DNA of 64,000 bases from Sphingomonas suaedae (GTDB lineage Bacteria; Pseudomonadota; Alphaproteobacteria; Sphingomonadales; Sphingomonadaceae), in NCBI RefSeq assembly GCF_007833215.1, contig NZ_CP042239.1, positions 3,222,001 through 3,286,000 of the forward strand, written 5' to 3'. This document shows, piece by piece, positions 34,879-42,448 of this stretch. The translations under genes and the position numbers were made by a program. Each line of letters opens with the position of its first letter. The stretch's first letter is position 1. The notes beneath the pieces were generated by a model. It saw only the letters and a program-made list of their open reading frames with translations, did not search any database and was not told the origin of the DNA.

Positions 34879-37170
34879 TCAGGCGGCGGCGAGGGTGAAG
34901 GTCGAATGCACCCCCTGCGCCTGCGCCGACGGGGCGATCCACACGTCGAACAGACCCGGCTCCACCGTCGGCTCCAGTTTCTGGCCGATGAACATCAGAT
35001 CCTTTCGACGCAGGACGAAGCGCACCGTTTCCGACGCGCCGGGCGCCAGCGCGACCTTGGCAAATGCCTTCAGCTCGCGCACCGGCCGGGTAATGCTCGC
35101 CGCACGGTCGCGGATATAGAGCTGGACCACTTCCTCGGCGGCGCGGGTGCCGCGATTGGTCACCGTCGCGGTGAAGGCGATCTCACCATCCCAGGCCAGC
35201 GTGCCTTGTTGCGGCGCGAGGCCCGCATATTCGATCTTTCCATAGGTCAGGCCATGGCCGAACGGATAGAGCGCCGAATTGGGGATCGTCCGGTAATGGG
35301 TCTTGTACTCCTCCAGCGTGTCGTCGCTGGGGTTGGGACGCCCGGTCGGCTTGTGGCTGTAATAGAAGGGCTGCTGCCCCGGCTCACGCGGGAAGCTGAT
35401 CGGAAGGCGGCCCGAGGGGCTGTAGTCGCCGAACAGCACATCGGCAATCGCATTGCCGCTCTCCGACCCCAGGAACCAGGTGACGAGGATCGCAGGCGCG
35501 TTCTTGACCGCGCCCTCCAGCGCCAGCGCGCGTCCGTTTTTTAGGATGACGATCACCGGCTTGCCGGCCGCCGCGACCGCTTCGGCCAGCGCCTGTTGCG
35601 GGGCGGGCACGGTGATGCTGGTGCGCGACTGCGCCTCGCCCGACATGCGCTCGCTTTCGCCGATCGCGAGCAGCACGACGTCGGCGGCGTGTGCCGCAGC
35701 GACCGCCGCCTCGATCCCACCGGGTAACGGCGCCTCGACCTCCGACCCTTCGACTACGGTAATGTCGGCGTTCTTGCCGAGCGCGTTGCGGATGCCGGTC
35801 TCCAGATCGATCGCCAGCTTGTTGTCGCCATAGACGCACCACGGGCCGTTCAGGTCGTGCTGCCCGGCTGCGAACGGACCGATGACCGCGATCTTCTGCC
35901 CGCCTTTGCGCAGCGGGAGGATGTCGCCGTCGTTCTTGAGCAGGACGATCGACTTCTTCGCCATCTCGCGCGACAGCGCGATGGTCGCCTTGTTTCGGCT
36001 GCGCGCGACTTCGCGCTTTTCGTCGATGCGGCGGAACGGGTCCTCGAACAGCCCCAGCTTCGCCTTGATCGCCAGCACCTTGCGCACCGACGCGTCGAGC
36101 CGCTCCATCGGCACCTCGCCCTTCTCGACCAGGTCGGGGAGATGGTCGCGATAGAAACCGCTGGTCATGCTCATATCGACCCCGGCCATGAAGGCGAGCT
36201 TGGTCGCCTCGCGCGCATCGGCGGCAAAGCCGTGCGCGATCATCTCCATGTCGCCGGTATAGTCGGACACGACGAAGCCCTGATATTTCCACTCGTCGCG
36301 CAGCACGGTGCGCATCAGCCATTCATTGCCGGTCGCCGGCACGCCCGAAATCTCGTTGAACGCCGCCATCACCGATGGGGCGCCCGCGTCGAACGCCGCC
36401 TGGAAGGGGGGGAAATAGACTTCGCGCAGGGTGCGCTCGGACACGTCGACCGTGTTGTAGTCGAGCCCCGCCTCGGCCGCGCCATAGGCGGCGAAATGCT
36501 TGGCGCACGCCATCATCGCGTCGATCGCCTTGAGGTCATTGCCCTGGAAGCCGCGCACACGCGCGGCGGCGAAGAGGTTGCCGAGCAACACGTCCTCGCC
36601 CGCACCTTCCATCGTGCGGCCCCAGCGCTGGTCGCGCGAGATGTCGACCATCGGCGCGAAAGTCCAGTCGACGCCTGCGGCTGCGGCTTCATAGGATGCC
36701 GCACGCGCGGTCTTTTCGGCCAGCGCCGGTTCGAAGCTCGCCGCCTCGCCCACCGGGACCGGGAAAATGGTGCGGTGGCCGTGGATGATGTCCGCGGCGA
36801 AGATCAGCGGGATCTTGAGCCGCGAGTCCTTGACCGCGGCAGTCTGCATGACGCGGCACATGTTGGTGCCGCTGCCGTTGAACACGCCGGTGATCATGCC
36901 CTTGCGGACTTCCTCGACCTGCTCGTCGAAATTGGCGTTCGACCCGCTGGCCGGGTTGATCGCCGTGCTGCCGCCCCAGGCCGATGCCATCAGGCTGAGC
37001 TGACCAGCCTTTTCGGCCAGCGTCATCTTGGAAACGAGCGCGTCGACGAACCCCGGGACCGGAACCTGCGCCGCCTGCGTCATCAGCGCGCGTGCCGGGC
37101 TGTGCAGCCACGCCGCGATCGCGCCAGCGCCCATCAGTGCCGCGCGGCGGGAAATCCGGGTGTCGAGCAT
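34879..37170 (-). CDS. GH3 beta-glucosidase, exported
   Basis: A 763-residue glycoside hydrolase family 3 enzyme. The leader MLDTRISRRAALMGAGAIAA carries a twin-arginine SRRAAL motif. The catalytic (alpha/beta)8 domain runs from about 40 to 370 and includes PLIFAADIIHGHRTIFPVPV and KHFAAYGAAEAGLDYN. The nucleophile Asp is in GFVVSDYTGDMEMI (about 304). The alpha/beta sandwich domain (about 400-620) and FnIII-like C-terminal domain complete a BglX-type architecture. The likely substrates are beta-linked gluco-oligosaccharides. It is divergent from lacI, with a LacI-like operator between. Confidence 0.93.
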   Translation of the reverse strand: MLDTRISRRAALMGAGAIAAWLHSPARALMTQAAQVPVPGFVDALVSKMTLAEKAGQLSLMASAWGGSTAINPASGSNANFDEQVEEVRKGMITGVFNGSGTNMCRVMQTAAVKDSRLKIPLIFAADIIHGHRTIFPVPVGEAASFEPALAEKTARAASYEAAAAGVDWTFAPMVDISRDQRWGRTMEGAGEDVLLGNLFAAARVRGFQGNDLKAIDAMMACAKHFAAYGAAEAGLDYNTVDVSERTLREVYFPPFQAAFDAGAPSVMAAFNEISGVPATGNEWLMRTVLRDEWKYQGFVVSDYTGDMEMIAHGFAADAREATKLAFMAGVDMSMTSGFYRDHLPDLVEKGEVPMERLDASVRKVLAIKAKLGLFEDPFRRIDEKREVARSRNKATIALSREMAKKSIVLLKNDGDILPLRKGGQKIAVIGPFAAGQHDLNGPWCVYGDNKLAIDLETGIRNALGKNADITVVEGSEVEAPLPGGIEAAVAAAHAADVVLLAIGESERMSGEAQSRTSITVPAPQQALAEAVAAAGKPVIVILKNGRALALEGAVKNAPAILVTWFLGSESGNAIADVLFGDYSPSGRLPISFPREPGQQPFYYSHKPTGRPNPSDDTLEEYKTHYRTIPNSALYPFGHGLTYGKIEYAGLAPQQGTLAWDGEIAFTATVTNRGTRAAEEVVQLYIRDRAASITRPVRELKAFAKVALAPGASETVRFVLRRKDLMFIGQKLEPTVEPGLFDVWIAPSAQAQGVHSTFTLAAA

Positions 37171-37262
37171 TTTCTTCCTCTCCTGAACGCATCGCGCCGC
37201 GAGCGGCACGGGGGAAATGCGATGGATGGCCACGCCCGATTTGGGGCTTGTCGCGGCGTTCC

Positions 37263-37274
37263 GTAACCGGTTAC
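37263..37274. promoter_or_regulatory. LacI-type operator between GH3 gene and lacI
   Basis: GTAACCGGTTAC is a perfect palindrome with the CG centre typical of LacI/GalR operators. It lies 89 bases before lacI and 93 before the GH3 start. The same core, in TGTAACCGGTTACA, lies upstream of the TonB receptor at 45472-45485. Confidence 0.75.
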
Positions 37275-37352
37275 ATGCCGCCCGGCGACGCAATTTGCAA
37301 TCGCCAATGACCCGGCCGAGAAGGATTCTTCGGCAATGGGGAGAGAGGATCG

Positions 37353-38351
37353 ATGAGCGAGGCGACGATTCGGGATGTGGCGCGACGCGCGCAGGTGTCG
37401 ATCGCATCGGTCAGCCGCGCGCTCAACGGGCTGGACAACGTCCGCGCCGAGACCCGCGACCGCGTGCTCGCTGCCGCTTCCGAGCTCGGCTATGTGCCCC
37501 ATGCCGGCGCGCGCAGCCTGAGCCTTGCCCGCGCTCATGCGATCGGCGTCGTGCTGCCCGACCTGCATGGCGAGTTCTTCAGTGAATTCGTGCGCGGCAT
37601 GGATCGCGAGGCGGGACGGCGCGGCTATGTGATGCTGCTGTCCAACATCCATGACGAGAGCGAGCAGGCTGCGGCGGCACTGCGGGCGATGCGCGGACGT
37701 GTCGATGGCCTGATCGTGATGGCGCCGCATCTGAGCGAGGCGATGCTACGGCGTTCGCTTCCCGCCGGGCTGCCCTCGTTGCTCATCAACGGTCCGGAGG
37801 GGATGGAGGATGGTCCCACCGTCCGGCTCGACAATGATGCTGCCGTCGAAGCGATGATCGCGCATCTCGTCGCCACCGGACGGCGGCGGATCGCGCACAT
37901 CGCCGGTCCGGAGGGCAATGTCGACGCCCGCGAGCGCGTTGCGGCATTTCGCGCCAGCATGGCGCGCCATCTGCCCGACGCCGACCCAGTCATCGTCGCG
38001 GGTGATTTCAGCGAAGAGGGCGGCGAAGCCACAGCGCGGGCGATCATCGCCGGGCAGATCGATTGCGACGCGGTATTCGCCGCGAACGACATGATGGCGC
38101 TCGGCTGCCTTCAGGCACTCCGCTCCGCCGGAGTCGATGTACCGGGGCGGATCGCGGTGGCGGGGTTCGATGACGTACCGCTCGCCCGTTATCTCGGGCT
38201 GACCACGATGCGCGTGCGGATCGCCGAGATGGGCGCGCGCGCGATCACCAGGCTGATCGATATTTTGGAAGGCAAGGGCGCCGATGACGCCGCCGAACGC
38301 CATCAGGCCGAACTGGTGGTGCGATCGACGACTGGAGCGCGCGCAACCTGA
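37353..38351 (+). CDS. LacI-family transcriptional regulator
   Basis: A 332-residue sugar-responsive repressor. The helix-turn-helix TIRDVARRAQVSIASVSRAL and the hinge segment DNVRAETRDRVLAAASELGY lie at residues 5-55. The periplasmic-binding-like ligand domain (about 60-325) has AIGVVLPDLHGEFFSEFVRG and the DFSEEGGEATARAIIAGQ/AVFAANDMMALGCLQAL signature. A GAGAGAGGATCG ribosome site precedes the ATG. The local palindrome GTAACCGGTTAC is the obvious binding site, with self-regulation likely. The effector is probably a product of the GH3/GH144 enzymes. Confidence 0.93.
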   Translation: MSEATIRDVARRAQVSIASVSRALNGLDNVRAETRDRVLAAASELGYVPHAGARSLSLARAHAIGVVLPDLHGEFFSEFVRGMDREAGRRGYVMLLSNIHDESEQAAAALRAMRGRVDGLIVMAPHLSEAMLRRSLPAGLPSLLINGPEGMEDGPTVRLDNDAAVEAMIAHLVATGRRRIAHIAGPEGNVDARERVAAFRASMARHLPDADPVIVAGDFSEEGGEATARAIIAGQIDCDAVFAANDMMALGCLQALRSAGVDVPGRIAVAGFDDVPLARYLGLTTMRVRIAEMGARAITRLIDILEGKGADDAAERHQAELVVRSTTGARAT

Positions 38352-38381
38352 CGCGCGCCGCCCCCGACAGGAGAGGAAGTT

Positions 38382-39827
38382 ATGCGTAACCCGATCACCC
38401 GCCGCACGATGCTCGCGGCTCCCGCACTGGCAGGCGCCGCCACGCTCCTGCCCGGCTGTGCCTCCACCCTCGCCTCGGGGGGCGGGGCGGCGAAGCCCGC
38501 GCTGCCCGACTGGTATGCCGATCTTGAGAAGCGGACCTTCGACTTTTTCTGGGAGCGGGTGAATCGCAGCAACGGGCTGGTGCCCGATCGCTGGCCAACC
38601 CCGGCCTTTTGCTCGATCGCCTCGGTCGGCTATGCGCTGACGTGCTACCCGATCGGGGTCGAGCGCGGGTGGTGCAGCCGCGCCGACGCGGCCGAACTCA
38701 CCCGCACGACGCTGCGCTTCTTCTGGAATGCGCCCCAGGGCGCCGCCGCGACCGGCACGGCGGGCCATAAGGGATTTTTCTATCATTTCATCGATATGGA
38801 GCGCGGACTGCGGTTCCGGCAGGTCGAACTGTCGAGCGTCGATACGACCATCCTGTTCATGGGCGTGCTGTTCGCCGCCGAATATTATGATGGCGACAAT
38901 CCGGTCGAGGCCGAGATCCGTAAGCTCGCCGCCAATCTTTATGCCCGCGCCGACTGGAATTTCTTCCGCGCCGACGGGCGCGCGCAGATTTCGATGGGCT
39001 GGCACCCGGAGACGGGCCTGATCGCGCGCAACTGGGACGGCTACAACGAGGGGATGTTCGTCTACATCCTCGCGCTCGCATCGCCGACCCACCCGGTTCC
39101 GGCGGACAGCTGGCAGGCGTGGACCGCGCCCTATCCCAACTTCTGGCGCGGATCGGGCGAAACTCGCCATCTCGCCTTCGCGCCGCTGTTCGGACACCAG
39201 TACAGCCATATCTGGATCGATTTCCGCGGCATTCAGGATGCGGTGATGCGCGCCGAGAACATGGACTATTTCGAGAACAGCCGCCGCGCCACCTATGCCA
39301 ACCGCGCCTATTGCATGGCCAATCCGATGGGCTGGACCGGCTATTCGCGCGACATCTGGGGCCTCACCGCGTGCGACGGACCGGGCAATTACCAGCTGCC
39401 CTTCAAGGGCCAGACCCGGACCTTTTATGGCTATTCCGCACGCGGCCCGCTGGGCCAGCCCGACGAGCGCGACGACGGGACGATCGCACCGACCGCCGCG
39501 CTCGGCTCATTGCCCTTCGCGCCGGAGATCGTGATCCCCGCCGCCAATGCGCTGCGCCAATGGCCCGGCCTGTACGATCGCTACGGCTTTCTCGATGCGA
39601 TCAACCCCAGCTTCACCTGGTCTGACAAGAAGCTGGAGGTGGGCAGGATCAATGGCGAGCATGGCTGGCTCGGTACCGATTATCTCGGCATCGACCAGGG
39701 GCCCATCCTGACGCAAGCGGCCAACTACCGCGATGACTTCGTCTGGCGCCACATGCGCCGGTCGCCCGAGATTCGACTGGGGCTGGAGCGCGCCGGGTTC
39801 ACCGGCGGGTGGCTGGCCCAGGGATGA
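38382..39827 (+). CDS. GH144-like (glycoamylase-family) exported hydrolase
   Basis: A 481-residue secreted protein. Its leader has TRRTML at the start and a lipobox-like LLPGC after APALAGAATL, so it is probably a Tat-exported or lipid-anchored protein. The domain has the features of the glycoamylase-type (alpha/alpha)6 family, now placed with GH144 endo-beta-1,2-glucanases: DWYADLEKRTFDFFWERVNR, GLVPDRWP, LSSVDTTILFMGVLFAAEYY, NWDGYNEGMFVYILALASP and the long C-terminal GEHGWLGTDYLGIDQGPIL. AGGAGAGGAAG precedes the ATG. It follows lacI after 30 bases, probably in the same transcript. A related beta-glucan specificity cannot be ruled out. Confidence 0.82.
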   Translation: MRNPITRRTMLAAPALAGAATLLPGCASTLASGGGAAKPALPDWYADLEKRTFDFFWERVNRSNGLVPDRWPTPAFCSIASVGYALTCYPIGVERGWCSRADAAELTRTTLRFFWNAPQGAAATGTAGHKGFFYHFIDMERGLRFRQVELSSVDTTILFMGVLFAAEYYDGDNPVEAEIRKLAANLYARADWNFFRADGRAQISMGWHPETGLIARNWDGYNEGMFVYILALASPTHPVPADSWQAWTAPYPNFWRGSGETRHLAFAPLFGHQYSHIWIDFRGIQDAVMRAENMDYFENSRRATYANRAYCMANPMGWTGYSRDIWGLTACDGPGNYQLPFKGQTRTFYGYSARGPLGQPDERDDGTIAPTAALGSLPFAPEIVIPAANALRQWPGLYDRYGFLDAINPSFTWSDKKLEVGRINGEHGWLGTDYLGIDQGPILTQAANYRDDFVWRHMRRSPEIRLGLERAGFTGGWLAQG

Positions 39828-39869
39828 CCGATTGCCGCCCCCGCCACCGAGCGGCGGGGGCGGCCGGAA

Positions 39870-41696
39870 TCACCGGATCGCGACCGGGGCGCTGCGGGCC
39901 GAAACGCCGGTTTCGTTGAACGCCTCGACCGCCGCATAATAGCCGACGCCGACATTGAGCGCGCGCAGGTCGAGCTTCGCGTCGCTCCCGCCGCCCAGTT
40001 CGTCGGCAAAGACCTGATAGGTCAGCGTCAACCGGTCCGGCCGCACGCCCCACATGACATTGTAGCCGGTCGCGCCGCGCACCTTGCGCCACGTCACCTG
40101 CGCATTGCGCGCGTCCTTCTCCCGCAGCGCTTTCACCGCGCCGGGCATCGCAGGCGCCGTGCCATCGGCATTGCCGAACACGCGCAGGTCGTTGATCGCC
40201 AGATGTGCCCCGCCGATATGGCCATGGACGTAGCGGACGTAGCGGACCTTTGCCGGTGCCTTGAGCTGGAAATAGGCATTGGGCCGGTCGCGGCGGGGCT
40301 TTTCGGTCTCGGCGAGCTTCGTCCAGCGCTTGCCGTCCACCGAGCCTTCCAGCACGAATTCGGTATAGATATCGGGCGCGTCGGCGTAGCGCCCCGCCTT
40401 GTAATCCGCGAAATTGACCTGGATTGCGCGCACGGTCTTCACCGCGCCCAGGTCCATCGTCAGCGTCTCGCCCGGCGCCTTGCTCTTCGCGACCCAGAAG
40501 GTGCGCGGATTCTCGTCCGCGGCGCGGCTGGCATCATATTCGCCGAGCGTCGAGGAGGCGATCAGCTGCTTGCGATAGGAGAGCAGCATCCATCCGGTGA
40601 ACAGCTTCTCGATATCCTCGACCGGCCCTTCCGGCATCCAGTGCGGGAAATCGCCGAAGCGCGATGAGGACCACATCTGCCCGTCCGCCTCGAACCGGGT
40701 CGGGAACATGTTGATGCGCCGCTCAAACGTCCAGTTGGCGCCAAGCCACGGCGTGCCGGTGTTCCACCAATTGCCGTGATTGTCCTGCACCGTCGAGCCA
40801 TGGCCCGCGCCCTCGACGAACCCGCCGGGCTTGTAGGCGACCGGGTTCCACGGCGCGTACTCCCACGGTCCCAGCGGCGATTTCGAGGTGTAGGTGCCAT
40901 TGGCATAGGCATTGTACTCGGTGCCGGGCGCGCCATACTGGAGATAATAGGTCCCGGCGACCTTCGTCATCCAGGCGCCCTCCATGAACGGTTTGATCGC
41001 CGTTCCGTCGGGCAGGCCGCCCGAATGATCCTGGCCGAACCGTTCCCAGCCATGGCGTTCGGGGTGGAGCTTGAACATCTCCTTCGCCCGACCCTTGTAG
41101 ATCAGCTTTCCGTCGGTGAATTCGATCTCCATGCCATAGAGCGGAAAGACGTTGGACGAGCCCCAATAGAGATACCATTTGCCGTCATCGTCGAGGAACA
41201 GCGCCGGGTCCCATGGGCCGGGCGGGATCTCGCCCAGCTTCATCTTCTCCTCTTCGCCCGGGCGCACCTGACCCGGCAGGCGGGGCATCTTGCGCACGAA
41301 ATAGTCGAGCTTGCCGGTCTCCGGCGCGTCGGAGACATAGATGGCGCCCGGCTCCATCATCGATGGCATCAGGTATAGCCGCTCACCGTCCGACCAGGCG
41401 GCAGGCGCGACGAAGCTGTCATTCTCCCACCGGCTCGGCGTGATGAACTGCCAGTCGACGAGGTTGGTCGAGCGCCAATAGCCATCGGCGAGCGTCTGGA
41501 AGAGGTAGAAGGCGCTCTTGTGCCGCACGATCACCGGATCGGCGCCGGTGCGATAGGAGATGCCCTCGTTGATCTGCTCGAAATTATAGCGGTAATCGAT
41601 GTCGATCGGGTTGGCGTAGCTGCGCTTGGCCTGCTGCGCGGCACTGCCGGTCGCGACGAGAGCGGTGGCGGCGGCGAGAAGGGCGAGGCTGCGCAT
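39870..41696 (-). CDS. GH43-like exported glycosidase with F5/8-type and FnIII domains
   Basis: A 608-residue secreted protein (signal peptide 1-20, cut near TGSAA-QQ). The N-terminal part (about 45-400) is a GH43-type five-bladed propeller with the acidic residues of the family: YRTGADPVIVRHKSAFYLFQ, PPGPWDPALFLDDDGKWYLY and KPFMEGAWMTKVAGTYYLQY. A discoidin (F5/8 type C) domain lies at about 405-510 with ENPRTFWVAKSKAPGETLTM, and an FnIII-like domain at about 515-605. The specificity (xylo-, arabino- or galacto-) is not readable. It lies nine bases after the DUF6445-type gene in the receptor operon. Confidence 0.85.
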   Translation of the reverse strand: MRSLALLAAATALVATGSAAQQAKRSYANPIDIDYRYNFEQINEGISYRTGADPVIVRHKSAFYLFQTLADGYWRSTNLVDWQFITPSRWENDSFVAPAAWSDGERLYLMPSMMEPGAIYVSDAPETGKLDYFVRKMPRLPGQVRPGEEEKMKLGEIPPGPWDPALFLDDDGKWYLYWGSSNVFPLYGMEIEFTDGKLIYKGRAKEMFKLHPERHGWERFGQDHSGGLPDGTAIKPFMEGAWMTKVAGTYYLQYGAPGTEYNAYANGTYTSKSPLGPWEYAPWNPVAYKPGGFVEGAGHGSTVQDNHGNWWNTGTPWLGANWTFERRINMFPTRFEADGQMWSSSRFGDFPHWMPEGPVEDIEKLFTGWMLLSYRKQLIASSTLGEYDASRAADENPRTFWVAKSKAPGETLTMDLGAVKTVRAIQVNFADYKAGRYADAPDIYTEFVLEGSVDGKRWTKLAETEKPRRDRPNAYFQLKAPAKVRYVRYVHGHIGGAHLAINDLRVFGNADGTAPAMPGAVKALREKDARNAQVTWRKVRGATGYNVMWGVRPDRLTLTYQVFADELGGGSDAKLDLRALNVGVGYYAAVEAFNETGVSARSAPVAIR

Positions 41697-41705
41697 GGCG
41701 AATTC

Positions 41706-42380
41706 CTATTTGATACGGACGAAAATATTGGCGGTCAGGCGACCGCGACGGGGATCGGCGTCAAGCGGAAGGTCGGCCGGAATGATGCCGGAATGCAGCA
41801 GGTTGCTGGGATAGATGACGATCCGGTCGCGCACCGCATCGACGCGGCCGATCTGTTCGAAATGCGCATTGCTGGCGTTGAGATAACCGGACAGATCGAC
41901 GCTCGCCGCGCGCGCGGCGGCGATGAAGCCGGGCCGGTTCTCCTCGCTCACCACCTCGATCCCGGTCGCGCGCTGGCGGTAAAAGGCGGTGCCGCTGCCG
42001 GGCGCGTCCGACAAATAATGGAGGATGGCGAGATAGGCGGGATCGGTCGAGTCGAAATGGGGGATGCGCTGGGGGAGGTTGAGCGCCGCGGCGGGGGTGG
42101 TGACGATCGAGAAGCTCGCCTCCGTCAGGTCGAAGGCGCCGGTGTCGAAGGCGCCGGCGATGAACGGCGCCGAAGCTTCCAGCAACCGGTCGACATAGGC
42201 GACCGCGTCGCGATCCTGCGCGGTGAGAATCCGGCGCACGCCGGGATAATAGGTGTTGCTGACCGGAAAGGGCGCGAGTGCTGCGGCGATATCGGTCGCC
42301 GATTCCGGATCGCCACTGATCCCGTCCACGACCACCACGGGCACATCGGCAGTTCCGAAACGGTGCAGCACAGGCGTCAT
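41706..42380 (-). CDS. DUF6445-type protein, possible 2-oxoglutarate/Fe(II) oxygenase fold
   Basis: A 224-residue cytosolic protein. RIPHFDSTDPAYLAILHYLS holds an H-x-D pair and IYPSNLLHSGIIPADLPL a distal His, together the pattern of a non-haem iron site in prolyl-hydroxylase-like folds. A C-terminal Arg in RRGRLTANIFVRIK could bind a co-substrate. I recall such proteins next to TonB receptors and tryptophan-halogenase-like genes in sphingomonads and Caulobacter. Biochemical function is unknown. It lies between the TonB receptor and the GH43-like gene; a stem-loop separates it from the receptor. Confidence 0.7.
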   Translation of the reverse strand: MTPVLHRFGTADVPVVVVDGISGDPESATDIAAALAPFPVSNTYYPGVRRILTAQDRDAVAYVDRLLEASAPFIAGAFDTGAFDLTEASFSIVTTPAAALNLPQRIPHFDSTDPAYLAILHYLSDAPGSGTAFYRQRATGIEVVSEENRPGFIAAARAASVDLSGYLNASNAHFEQIGRVDAVRDRIVIYPSNLLHSGIIPADLPLDADPRRGRLTANIFVRIK

Positions 42381-42402
42381 CGACAGGTCTCCGGAGGGAA
42401 AT

Positions 42403-42431
42403 GGGGAGGGAAGCGTAGCGCCTCCCTCCCC
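42403..42431 (-). terminator. Intercistronic stem-loop behind the receptor gene
   Basis: GGGGAGGG pairs with CCCTCCCC around a 13-base loop with no following T-run on the minus strand. It may stop part of the transcription or protect the receptor message, so that the downstream enzymes are made at a lower level. Confidence 0.5.
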
Positions 42432-42448
42432 GAAAATCCCACCTCGAC

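Noticed and set aside
35857..37266. Antisense frame of about 470 codons across the GH3 gene
   Set aside because: Shadow of the GH3 gene; no start signal and a His/Arg-rich composition.
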